NCBI RefSeq assembly: GCF_949628265.1
Contig: NC_088787.1
Span: forward strand, 28,572,501 to 28,636,500
Direction of reading: 5' to 3'
DNA length: 64,000 nucleotides
Origin: Cloeon dipterum
Taxonomy: Eukaryota > Arthropoda > Insecta > Ephemeroptera > Baetidae
The position numbers and the translations under genes are program-made. Below are positions 36,701 through 50,159 of the stretch, piece after piece. Numbering within the stretch: the first letter of the stretch is position 1; each line of letters opens with the position of its first letter. The notes beneath the pieces were generated by a model that saw nothing but the letters and a program-made list of their open reading frames with translations, had not been told where the DNA came from and made no database searches.

Positions 36701-39700
36701 TGCCGCCTCCACACGAAAAAGAAAGAAGAAAGCAAGCGAATCGCAATGATAAACCATAATACACATTTATATAGGAGCAAAAAGGAGACGTCGAGGGAGA
36801 AGCTGCTGCACTCTCACACACAGAGAACATTCTCTTTGGGGAAAACAAGCCGACGCAGAGCATGAAGCACTCTTTTTGAGAAGGGGTTCTGTTTTTTATG
36901 TCACTTCTGTCAATATAAACTATTTTTCTTTATTCGTCCGCCAACGCCAGTGCCATTTTTCCAGCACGCTCTGTTTCCTAAATTGTGTGTCTTTGCGCGA
37001 CTGCCGGGGAAACAAAACAGCAACACACACTCGATTTGGAATCAAATATAATGGAAAAACAACGTTTGCCAAAAGAAAATCCGCCTGCCAGATTACGACG
37101 ACTCAGCTCTCCCGTTCGCTTTTGTTTAGTGTGTCGCGCTCGCGAGTAGGCAAAAAATGGACGAAAAATTGCGTGTTGCCTTGTTTGTGCACATGGCATA
37201 GGCAAATTTACGACGCGTCGCAAATTGGACCCTGTGTTTACTACGATAAACAGCAACGTGGCCAATTTGAAGGCAGACACGCTTTATGATGCGATGGATT
37301 CTTTTGAAACTACAAACGGTTCATAAGTATTACTCGATTCTCTATATGAATATCAATTGAGTTAAGGAGTCTTTTTCGTGCAAAGTGACGCGCAATTCAC
37401 AAATTTTTATACACTGAATCTCAATGTGATTTAACAACGCAAAAAATCATTCAATTAATTAACAGTTTAAAATTTTATGTTTTTTTTAATATGCTTGTAA
37501 CAAAACTAGAACTTGAGTACTTTATACAGAGTTTCTGCCAATATCCAGCAATCATGTCTTCAACTTCCTTTGGAAAGCAAGGATCCTTGTACAACATCCC
37601 TTCCAATTATAGTATGGATTTGAAGAAGGAAATTAAAAAAATTAATAAAATTCACTGCTGAATTTTTTTCTTCTGCACCAGCTTGATATAAAGACAAAGA
37701 AAGAGAGACTGCTGCTTTGAACTAGGAAGCTGGTGCCCCAGTTGGATTAAAATTTGTGAAAATTCACTCGCGCACGAATACGACAAAAGCGCTTTCAAGC
37801 GGCAGACGTGAGCCACCTAAATAATTCAATAACGCTTGAAGGAAACTTAATTTCACTGACATCTTTCTCAACCCTTCTGTCACACTCCCTGTGTAAAATT
37901 TCACGGCACGGCGTGTGCGCCGGTGTCGATTTTCACTCCTCCTGCTCTCGTCTCTGCAGGGAAAAAACATCTTCTCACTCTCGCGGAATGTGTGAAAAGA
38001 TTTCACGCTCAAGAAATCCGTGGTGCGGCTGGATTTGCGCACGAGGAATGCAGCCTCTCTCGTTCTTTCGTTCTCACTGTTTCACCGAGGCTGTTTCTCA
38101 TGAGAAATTCAGCTCGTTCACTCAGAAAACAAGTGCACGGCGGAATAAACGATGAGCTGCAGCTTTTCTCCTTTCTATATTTCCCGCCGGCCATATAGTT
38201 AAAACAATTGATTTTCCTGCAAGTATACAAAGTTTTATTACCTCTTCCGACGGTGAAATTAATTTGTCTCTCGTTGTATGAATATGCAGGGGCGTGTGTG
38301 ACTTCAAAGGATTAAACAGCTTTGCAAGCGCTGCAGGGACACACATATAAATGCCGGCAGCTGGCACGACACTTTTTATTTCATAATCCGGAGTTATGGC
38401 ATTAAGTAGCAGCTCGCCGACAGTAAACGTGGATGTGTGTGCGCAGCGTCCACCCGCTGCATATAATTTGCACTCTCGGCTCAGGTCAGCAGCTTGAAGC
38501 AATGAGTTAATTGCATGAATTGTGCATCGCTGTTTGCGTGCTTGATATATCAAATTCAAAGTCAACATTGCCTCGCTACTGTTGATAATAGCCGTAATTT
38601 TTTTATAAATTTAATATAAGATAGCAGGAAAACGCAATATCGAGAGAGATTTTTATTAAATAATTTTCTACTTGTGAGAGTGAGGAAAGCAGTGAAAATT
38701 ATACCCGGCATTGCAATGGAGAAAAAGGAAATTTTCTCATGCGCTGAGATCTATCATGTACAAAAGTAAATTGTAGCGCGCAGAACACCATTTCTTGCCC
38801 GCAGATTCAAGTGTGCCGTCGCGTTTTCGTTTACGCGAACATATATGAGGTCCTCCCGCGGTCATTTTTTGCCGTAGCAAAATTGCACGGTTCCGTGGCG
38901 GCCTCTCTGACCGCAACAACCCTTCCTTCTCTATTTGCCTTACAAATTGCCACGCACATGCAAGAAGCAGGCAAATAACACACGCGGAAACATATGTACA
39001 TACATCCCATAAAAGGGAAGGGGAGCGGAGGGATGCTTCTTGGACCAGTTCCGCTTTTGTTTCGCCAATCCTTTTTATGCGATTTGATTATATTACTATC
39101 TCCATTATTGTCAATTGCCTTTTTATTGCTGCTGCAGGAGTCCCCTCATTCCCTCTCACCCTTATTTTCTGCGCATAAACGCCCAAGTGCCCACTTTCCA
39201 AAGACCCTTAGACGAGAGCAAAAATAAACTCGCGTTTGCCAATGGCAATGAAAGGATGCGATAGACGTCCAATATTTTGAAATTATCGTCTTTCCTTTGC
39301 GGCAAATCGATTAGAAGATAAATTCACACCAGATAGCAACGATCTTGGAGACTTATTAGAAAATAATTAAGTTTTAGCGATATTTTATGCATCACTAACA
39401 TTCTATTATAAATAGTTCAAGATAATCAGTTACTCTTATTATCTTGTGAGAATAAAAACTAATACAAAGATTTTAGTAAAAATATCACGATTTTTTTAAC
39501 TATTTCGTTTTTTCTTTTCCCTTATTTAAAATTTATTAAACAGAGGTTCTCTGTCTTTTCCTGTCCCTGCAGCGATACTCCGTCATTATTAGTTGAACAA
39601 ACTTAATTTGATCATCATGGTTGTGAAAAGTTTGTCTTGTGCATATTGTAACTTACTTCCTCGTTCACGTAACCAAACTGAGTTTGTGCGCGTTGAAATA

Positions 39701-42700
39701 ACAATGGAGCATTTTTCTGTGAGCAATATAGCTGTAGAAGATTTTATTGCTAATATTCTTGGACGGAATGTACGAGAATATATATTATATTTTTCCCTGT
39801 AAGCTCTGTTTTATAATACAAACAAGAACTCAGTTAGAAAGAAATATAGAAACTTTCATTAAGAGCTCATTAAAGATTCGGCTTTATTCTCTAACACTTG
39901 AGAAATGATCTTTAAATTGGTGTTGGTTTCTTCACTTAATTAAATTAAATTGTTTATTGCAATAGAAGTTGTTGCCATTTCAACACATCTCAATAAATGA
40001 CTTTTTTCTCTAACATCCCAATGTACCAAATCGAAATGAATTGGTTTGTTAAAATATAACCAGCCTGTTCTTAAGGCATTCTCAGGGGGTGATGCGTAAT
40101 TTGTCCGAAAATAAATTTTTCAAAATTCAGGAATCTGGAATTAGTCCCAACGAATCGGAAATTGTCCGAATGATTGGAGTTTATCCGAAACGGAATTGTC
40201 CAAATGAATTCATTATTCATATCAGAAATTGACATAGAAAATATAATTGAGTGCTATATAAGGTGTTGCTTTTGAGACTTATTTATTTCCTCTCACTACA
40301 AAATCAGTTGATGTCAAAGAGAAAAATCATCAAATATGTTGTAGCCTATCCAAATATGAATTAGCCTTTTCAAATGTCAATCAAAAGCCAATGAGTTCAA
40401 CTTAAGTCAGAATCAGGTTCGTGGAGCTTGTGGCTTGTGGCTTGTTGCTTCTTTAGGCTGATCAAGAGAGCTTCACTCGCAGGATTGCATGTCCGTTCCA
40501 GAAAACCTTCATCAAGTTATTTCGTTAATCACGCGGTGGACTAGTCCTAAATAAGATTCAGATTCAGAAAGTATTTTATTTTTGTTTAAGTCGATATTAT
40601 TTTTTAATATAGACTCTTCTCATTCTAATTGTCCTTTTACCATACTACATAAGGTCTTCAGATTTAGAGCATAAGCCAGTGCACTGGTTCTCACTGACTC
40701 TAAAAATTCATATGGTGATTTTAAAATGTACTTAATTAAATATCGTGTTTTTTATGAATTCATGCCTATGAATCGTCAGCAGTTTGAGTGTGGAACCATT
40801 CAAATTTTCGAACAATTTCATTTCCGCACAAAATTTTTTTTTTGACAAATTCCATTTCTGCTTTCGAATAAGATACTTTTCAGATAATTTCCATTTCGGA
40901 CAGAGTTCAGCCGTTTAGAAAATTCCCGATCCATTCAAATCAAAAACCTTGGTGCGGGATGGCGAGAAGATGACCACATTGGACACAAGCTCCTCTGCGG
41001 TCGCTTGGGCCCCATGATATCCGCTCAGTGGTTTTATTGGGACCCGGTGAGCACAAAGCCCACAGAATGTGCTGGGCAAGGCACTAAAATTCCTTTTTAT
41101 GGTAAAAATGTATAATACTATCATCAATTTCCGTGTTTTGTATCAATAAATCCTAAACTGAGAGGAATAGAAAAATGCTCGGCGGTCCCTAGAGCGCCTC
41201 TCGATTTAATAGCAATTCACGTGATCCCCCAACCGAGCGGAAAGTGAGCAGCAGAATGTGGCGAGAATAAGTTTCGATTGCGACGGCGGGGTGCACACGT
41301 GTTACCAAGGGGAAAGGCCACAAATCGCCGAAATTTGATTAATCCTCGGCACAAATAGAGCAAATAAGCGCCGGGGCACACACACACGCCCTGCGTAATG
41401 TAACGCAATTTGTTGTCGGCACGCCAGCCGCAATAATGGAATTTGAAATACGACTCGCTTGTCCTGTGTAGGACCAAAGAATAACTGCGCTGGCCCACAT
41501 TCGGAAGGCGGAAAAGGTCGGCGGACTGATGAGAAACGGACCCGTTCCGCCAAGATGAAGTGGTTCTCGTATATTTTCACTCGCATCCGTCATAAATATT
41601 GTTTTATCTCGGCTCAAAAACTGTTGTTGGCTTTGCAGAGGAAGGTGAACTTCCAACATTTCGTGTTTCCGAGCGAGTTTGGTGGATTAAATGGCTATAT
41701 TTCCAGAGGCACTTCGCAATGCATCATTTGTTTTTTTGCTCGACTCTCTTCATCAAGCTTTCAAACGAGAAGCTTTACCTGTAAATGTGTTTCCCCTAGT
41801 TACGACCCGCAGCAAAAGGAAGTACACAGCACATCAAAAGGGCCAATTTGCACATTTCGACGTCTGCACTTTTAATTCTATAGATCTTGAACCAATCAGT
41901 CCTTTGAGTCATCAGAGCGTCAACCCTTCGGAACCGTCATGAAATTTGTATGCACACGGCGTGCGCCCGTTGATGTGTTTATGTCAATATTTTCTCTTTC
42001 ATTGAGCGAGTCAAAGAAAGTCAGCTTTGAAGTCACAGGAGAACTCGGAGCAGTTCAGTTCGTTAAGATCAATCTTGGTGGGAATTCGACTTCACAGGAA
42101 AATGAGCTGGGAGAAGGAGCCGCTTGCTCTCCTCAAATTGGATGCTGGAAAAATTTGTGCCGCGTCAGCTTTATATGCCAACTGCAGCGGAAGAACTGAC
42201 TGAGAGCGAGCTAGACGGCCGACGAGTTCGTTTATTTTCGACGGTGGAGTCACCGTTGCGAAACGTTTATTCTTCCCGCAGCCCTGTGAAACGTACGTGC
42301 ACGTTTGAGCGCACGGTCCAAGTCATAAAAGCAAACCGCATCAATTGAGGTTTTACCCGGTTCAACTAAAATGCAAATGTGCGCAAGAGAAAAAAATTGT
42401 GCTGCAGAGACTAAATTAGAATTGCTATACTCGATGCAGCAGAGGTGGAAATCCGTGTTTGGGTTCCATCCAAATGGAATGTTTGGTGGGTCGCCCTCAT
42501 TGAATAACGGCATGAAAAATTTTAGGATGACCGAAATAGATCTCTACAAATCAAGCTTTTGTTTTTGTCTAGAAACGTCAATGACACTTCTGTTTTACAA
42601 CTTTGTTTGTGTCAGCTGCAAGAGGCGCTATTTCGATACACTCAATCAATGCTTGGTAAGACTCTTTTTTCCTTCTATCCACTTTTGGCTTGTTTATTTT

Positions 42701-45700
42701 AGAAACAAAGAGAGCGCACACACGTCAATAGCACCCGGCGAAAACAGGAGGAAACAATTATTAATAAAACACGTGGAGCGAACATTGTGCGGCTCTTCCA
42801 CTCGAGGCAATTACGCCATCTCAACACCTTTGTTCGCCACAAAGCGGGCGAAATCTTAACGAAGAATGCGAAAAATGGCGCACCGACCACCGGAATTTTG
42901 TTAATTAGTGCGCACAAAGTCGCTCCCTCTTCGCTCCGTCCTTCGCGCCAACGTCACTACATTTACTTGTCTTCGTTTCCTCATTAAGCAAACCAAAAGA
43001 GCGCAGTGAGCGGGGTTCGTTTGCTCGGAACAAACGTCTAATTTGCATTGTTTCGCATTAAAATAAATCCAGAGAGTTAGCACCTCACTTTTTTGCCGAA
43101 AAAATCAAGCAAATTTGCATTTTACGCTCTCGCTACATTCTTTACAGGGGTAAAATTGTCAGAAGTACAATGGAGTCAGTCTTTTCTTGCTTAAATCTAT
43201 CGATTTTTTTAATGTTGAAATAATAATTTAAAAAAGCATTGCTAGAAAAATTTTCCCGTGCAACATTGAGTAACATTTTTAAATTTATGTCGAGAAAAAA
43301 TAAAACCAGGCTTCATCCTCGTTGTTTCAAGTCCGTCGTTTAAATTCTCGACCAGTTTCGACGTCATCAAGTACGTCCTATTCATGAGGCAGTTGAGGCT
43401 TGCTCCAAAGACCAAATGCAAACAAACACGAAATTGAAACAACGAGGATGAAGCCTGGTTATATTTTTTCTCAACGCTCAACATGAAAACTACCTCAATT
43501 GGTCGCCTCCAAAATTTAAATTTATGTTCGAGTATCAGAATCTTAATTTTAGAGCAAGTTTTTTAAACACAGCGTTATCATGGTTGTTAGTTTTCTGTAT
43601 TCATTTCATTTATATAATTATTTTTATTTAATTGTTTTCGAATAATTTTTGGGCCATCAAATATGACTGCATTAAATAAGCATTTTTTGATACTGTATAA
43701 AAGATAAAAAAATAGCTGCTTGCAACATGCAGTATGGTATCAATAAAATGTTTCTAAGCTAATAGTTCCGATCGCCCGATCACTCTCAAGCGTCCAAGTA
43801 ATAATTAGTCTCGCGCAAAACCAACGATGCAACAACACAACCTGGTGATTTCGATTTGTTCCCCCTAGAGCCGAGAGAGTGTGACCCACTTTCCGGCGAC
43901 AGATAGCAATTTCCTCTGCGGTGCAAGTCAGAGCAAGCAAATTTCCCACCAAACACACACATTCGCAATTGAACCGCAATTGTGTGTCGGCGCAACTTAC
44001 CGTGCACGTCGACGCATCCGACCTGTTTCTTCATGATGTTGGTGTTGATCTGGCACATGTAGCATCCCCTGTCTGCCTCCTTGACCTGCTTGATGTGCAG
44101 GTTCCACGTCCGGTGGTTATCGTGGGTGACCGCGATGCGAGAGTTGTGCGTCACCACCTTGTTGTGCAGGGTTAGAATGGTCTGGTCCTCTGCCCGCAGC
44201 CAGCCCACCTGTGGACAGGACGAAAGAAAAAGGTCACAAGGGTAAATATTATGATTTCATGACCACAATTGTTATCGCTTCGACTAACAAGGAATATATG
44301 TGTCATATATTTCAATTTATCGCACGAAAATGTTTATACTTCACAGTATACACGTATTCACTATTTGCCAACACCTCAGTGAGTCTGGTTTCGTCAAACG
44401 TCACATTATTTATTAATATTTCACGGCTGTTATGACGCTACGTGCGCTCACAGTCGAATAAACTTCACCCGCGCGGTGACTGTGCCAGGGCTCGTCACAC
44501 GACTTTCAATTTTGCAGAGTGATTACCGAAATAACTTTCCTTTAGCAAAAATCCATTCTGTTGATTGATTGTTCCCAGGCTCGGATCATCCTTGTCAGCG
44601 TCAGCGTTTACGCAGTTTGTCACGCCAATGAGCCATTCCAGCACTTTTCAAATTGCGGTGCTGTCTGCTGTCTCTTCTCGTAAATAATTATAAGAGTGAC
44701 AAGAAAGTGACATTTTCTGGAAAACTGACTTATCCTAACTCAAGACAAGGAAGAATAAAACGATGAGTTTTTCCATGCTTCGGAATCCGTTGTGGGATGA
44801 AATGCATTTAAAAAATGGTTCCGGTCCATCAAGGAGACTTGTCAAAAAAGTGTTTAGAGTGCTTTTTAAGTGCACTACACAGTAACTCCAAGTTTAAAGC
44901 ACGTTCGTGCGACGGGCGAATGCATAAATTTCGCAGTGAAGCTATGGTGAAGGTGCAGTTCTGGCAGCTTTTGATGCTGCTCGCCCTATTGACGCGCCAT
45001 AAAAGGTGTGAATGTCGATCGTTGCCGGCGTTTAAAAGCCAAAATAGCGTGTTGAATGAGAGCCCGCCGCCTAGCACTCGCTGCACCACCGCACAATCAA
45101 TAGGCAAATTGTGTTGCCTGCGTCGTCGGTGGCGGTTCAAAAGCAACGCTGCAGGCACCGAATGCAAATAGGAGCGGCAAAAAAGAGCCCGACTTATTGA
45201 TTCCGGCCGTGGACAAAAGTGACAAGGAAAAACGATGAAACTGATTGAATGCAACAATCCGCCTTACCAAATGCCTTAGCACTGTTGTGTAAAACTTAAG
45301 TTTTAAACCAAATTTTGTACTTGAATGAACATTTCAAATATTACAATTCTTAAATTCGGTTGTTGGTTTGTGTGTATTTATAATTTTAAACTAAACACAG
45401 GTGAAGACATGTGAAACCATGCCCTGGAAGCATGCTGTTTGCCTACTAAGTCGCACTGACAATGAAGTAATTTGAACCGAGCTCAAGGTTCAAGTGAAAC
45501 ATTATGTTCGCTCCGCCACGTGCACAAACATAACTATGCAAATGATAAAATTAGTGTGTGTGTGTATGTGCGATCCGGAGGCAGCATCCGACACCTGGCA
45601 CGAGCTCATATATATGTGTTTCGCGAGCTGCTTCGAAACTGGAGCGGGATATTTGCCCCACGCGCTCTCCTCATTTATGCAGGCGGAGCAAACCAAATAA

Positions 45701-48700
45701 GAAATGTAAACAAAGGGGCGCAGAGAAATTGCGCTGCCTGCTGTTCGTTTCCATTCTCCACCAAATATATGTGTGTGTACATATATCGCCGCCGACGCCT
45801 CCCGTGTTAATCCGACGCCACCGTGCCGGTCTCAGGTGCGCACGGCTGAATTCCAACTTGCTTATTTCACTCTGGGCACCAATCTGGGCGTGAAAAATTC
45901 GTGCATCAATCTTGAGCACCAATCTTTTGCCACCAATTTCACAAGTTTGGCAGCTTTCTCCTGCAATCCTGCTTTCTTTCTTTCTTGTGCTTGAATTCGA
46001 TCCCAGCACGCAAGTCTGACTTCTCAGCAGGTGTGATCCATAGCTCATTTGAGTTGCAGCTAAATCATGTTTTTCTAAACGAGAAATGTGAAGTAAATTT
46101 GAAATATACAATTTGTATGATTAGTTTGTAACTTGCATCAACTTTAAACAATAAAATTTAATGAGTGACTTGCGTAATTTTATAATCATACTTGCCACTG
46201 GCACTCAGCCACCACCGCAGGCTGGCGCGGCCAACGGCATACCTCCGCTACCACAGAACAGATCATGTCATAAAAAGACCAACCGAGGGTTAAAATGTCT
46301 TCCATTTTATTTTTAATTTGAAGTTTCGAGCATTTCATTCAATGAAGAAAAATGCTTGTCCATATTCTTCATATTTTATTTCAATTTCTCTCTTTAAGAT
46401 CTATTCGATGGTGTTGTAACGGGGAAATTCTTTGAAATAAATTAATATGAATTTCCAGTTTAACAAAGGAGTTCACCGATTGAAAATCACGTAAATTTTC
46501 TAGCCGAATTTTTTGGTTTAAAATTTACTACTTATTGATACCTTTGTTAATTCTAATAAGACCTAATTTATGTGCTGTTTATAATATGGCAACAAGAATT
46601 TAAGCCCTATCGTAGAAATCAAATTTCGTTTTTATTCTCATATTCTCAACTTTTTTTTAAAATAGTAAGTGAAAAAATAGCAACCTCAGAAGTCTAAGAG
46701 TGTGTGCAAACTCTTTTCAGCATTATACACGCAATATATTATTAAAAAGAGATTTTTTCTGTTAAAAATTTGGCATATCTCTTTCATACGTCTCCTTTCC
46801 TAATGAGATGCGCGTTGAAAATAACTATGATGTTAGCTTATTTGAGAAGTTAAATTGATGTAATAATCAAATTGAGCTCCAGTCGCTAGCAAGGTGCCGT
46901 GTTAGCGTGGGGTAAGAGGAAAAATAAGTAAAGTTTGCTCATTCAAGTGTGAAATTTTAAGGATCTTCCAACTTACGACGCATAATCAGCGCCGACAAAA
47001 CGCATGCTTCAATTGGAAAATCATTTTCCGCAGCGATAACCGCGAATATTGAAATTGATTTTCGATAATTGCGCCCAAGAGGCTCATTAATTGGCAGGTT
47101 TTGCCCGAGTGCTCATAATAATATTTCACCGGAGCGCTTTCTCCTGCCCACGAACGCCGGAGAACAGTGATGAATTGCACTGCCGCCGCGCGCGTCTTAT
47201 AGAATTTCAATAAGCTTGCACGGGAAAAATCGGCAGGGAAAATCAGCCTTTACCCAAACCGTCCGCTTTTTCTCTTTCTCCTCCTTCGCTACACGCTCTC
47301 TTTTCTCTCCATTTCTCTTTTTTCCTGCGGCTCATTTTACATCGGCGAATTCTTGTTGAAAATATATCGAGACACAGCGTGATTAATGATCTTGTTTCTG
47401 ATCGCGTTCGCAGGCGCGCTTCTAAAATTTTTCATCGCGCGTTTTTTGCACAAAAGCTCTTTGTGGCGTCAGTTATTTATGAACGGCAAATTAACACCGA
47501 TAATCTGAATGGGAGAACGCGCTCGACGACGACGCATAATAGTGGCGTGAACGCGGCTCGTGAGTGATGACTGTCCCATTTTTCACCGAGCTAACCGCGG
47601 GACAGGCGTTGCAATTCAGCATCAATCTGCCCAGGCTGCCGATAAAGGTTTTCCAGAAAATTTCAACCAAATAGGGCATTCATGCGGTAAGAATGTAAAC
47701 TGTTCGTTGTTCTGGCAGAAAATAATTATCACAGATTTCAAACTCTTCGCGTATTTACTTTTTTCATAAGTAAGGCGTGGATGTGCTTACTTTAGTTGAC
47801 GTTGGTATTTTTGGCGTTGTTTGTGATTGAATACGCGTAAGAAAATAAAATAATATCTCTTATAACACAAAAATACTCATTTTATTTAATATAATATTTA
47901 ATATCCATTCACATTTCACACCTTCCCATGTGGCATGCTCTTATTTGGGTGTTTAAAAAAATAATATTTTTTAAATGAAGATTTGCTTCATTTATTTAAT
48001 CTATTTAACTATTATTTCTTCGAATTTGTGGCTATCCAATCTAACATGGGAATAAATCATGATGGGAATATTATATTGATATAATATCAAGGATAGTTTA
48101 TTAAGGAATTAATAAAAAATCAGCTTGGCAAAGGAAAAACTAATATGATTAAAAAGAAAATATAATTATCTTTTGCGAGGCACTCTGGAAAGCTCATATC
48201 ACGATCAAACTTAGGAATGTGTACATACTTGGAGCTATACAAACAACTCCATCAAACAAATTATTTCCGTCTTCTTCTGGCCTATTAGTCAAAATGAAAA
48301 ATTATCAGCACACATATAGAGCTGCTGTCGTGAGCACAGCTTTGATCCCTCTGGTGTTTCCTCAGCAACCAGCGCGTCAAGGACGGTCAGACCGATTCCT
48401 GCACAAGCAAGTTCCTCCCCGGTTCCTGACCCTTTCCGCGGATAGCGGCATCAATCATATTTGCAACAACAAGAGCGTGTATGTGTTCGATCCGATAGAC
48501 GGACACGAGTTTTTCCTACTCTGTTGGCTCCATCATTTGATTGGATTTCGCGGAAAAGTATAGGATCATTTATTCTGCGAACACAAAAGAAGGGCAGTCG
48601 ACGGAAAGGGCAAACCCTCTCATGTCAGATAGCTGATAAAAAGTCGGTGGCTTTGGAAATCCGAGTCTTGCCAGCGATGAAAATTTGTTGCTCTCGAGTA

Positions 48701-50118
48701 ACAAGTTATAATTGGGCCATCGAAAATCCTCAGAAATTTAATGCCATCGCTCTCTTGATAAAACCAGACCTTTCAGACATCGATTAATATAATTTTTTAT
48801 TTTTAAATTTTTAAAACCAACTGAAATAATTTATAAGTCAAAATAATTTGAAAAAATCGCACATAACAAATATGTATGCGGTATTTTTTTTTAACTAATT
48901 AATGCACTTTTGTTTTAAAGTCCATAAAGCACTTAAGATAATTAACCTTCAGACGAAAAATGTAATCAAAAAATATTGAGAATAAATTAAAATTTTTGAT
49001 AGAAATTAAATTAAAGCCAGTACTATGCGAGATTGATTTTAACGTTACAAATCATGATTAATTCAATTACTTAATTTGAAATCGTTATTGATGATGATCA
49101 GAGCGCACAGGCTTTCACCGATATTAGTTTTTATGCTAAAGGCAGGTGCCTGATCAACTCTCTGTCCGTTTGGTTTAATCAGCGCCGTGAGGTAGTTCAG
49201 CGGCGGACCGCAAAGGTTGTGACATAAGCAGAGCAATTTGGAATTTCACCTGCACCACTCTCAGCTCTCAACGCAACACAGATCATTTCCCGAAAGGCCT
49301 GGGGCGGCGGTAATTTAGGCTCGTCGGCAAAATGGATTTCGCTTCAGGCGTCATCGCTGCTTCAGTGCGAGAGCTAATGGAAGCGCCTAATAATGAATTG
49401 ATGACAACAGACGACTCCCTGTCGCCCATTTTACGACCCGAAATATGTCCCGCGATTATGAATATACACTTGCACGCTAATGGATTTTTGACGCAAACAT
49501 TGTTTGTTTTGCTTACTATACAGGAACATGATATGAATTGATATGGAAAATATGAATTATTGTAATGTTCGATTAAAACATGCTGTGAAACGTATGGGGG
49601 CTGATATGCTCTAATGGTTCAACTTCACTTGTTCAACATCTATGATTGTATTGTGGCGCCTTCTCGCCACTACTGTCCTAGTAACTAGTTTGCATTAAAC
49701 ACGCCTCGCCAGGTGGCAGTATAAAGGTGTGCGACAAGCAGTGCACCCTTACTGCAACTTCACCCCCACTGCACAATCAGACTCGCACCGAAGCAGTCCC
49801 GAATAAAATGTTCTCTCTCCGGCTAGGATGAGATTTCGGGCGAGAAAATTCCATAAAACTATTTCATATCAGACCCGCACTACATACGGGTCCTGATTTC
49901 TGATCTTAACCTTACTACAAATACCACGAAACTTAAATAAAGATTATTACTAAAATTACTTCAATGAGAAAGACGCATTTCTGTCACGACTCCACGACCC
50001 CACAGTATCTAAATTTTCACTCATCGCTTTGATTATGTTTTGCTGTTTTTTGCTTTTTAGATTGCTTAGTTGACTTTAAATGTCATGTACAATCATTTCA
50101 AAATTGAAAAATGATCCA

Positions 50119-50159
<41 letters not shown>

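Larger units (their letters stand above)
33326..44000 (-). other. DIP-like gene intron 2
   Basis: 10,675 nt, phase 1. It holds a decayed open frame (34921-35190), a foldback-like element (40098-40901) and a strong inverted repeat (43304-43460), each listed separately. The remainder is AT-rich with GC-richer islands near 35.5-35.8, 36.9-37.2 and 41.2-41.5 kb and shows no exon I can support. Confidence 0.65.

Noticed and set aside
48219..48563. 114-residue plus-strand frame in the DIP intron
   Set aside because: Low-information composition, opposite strand to the host gene, no motif, no flanking splice sites.
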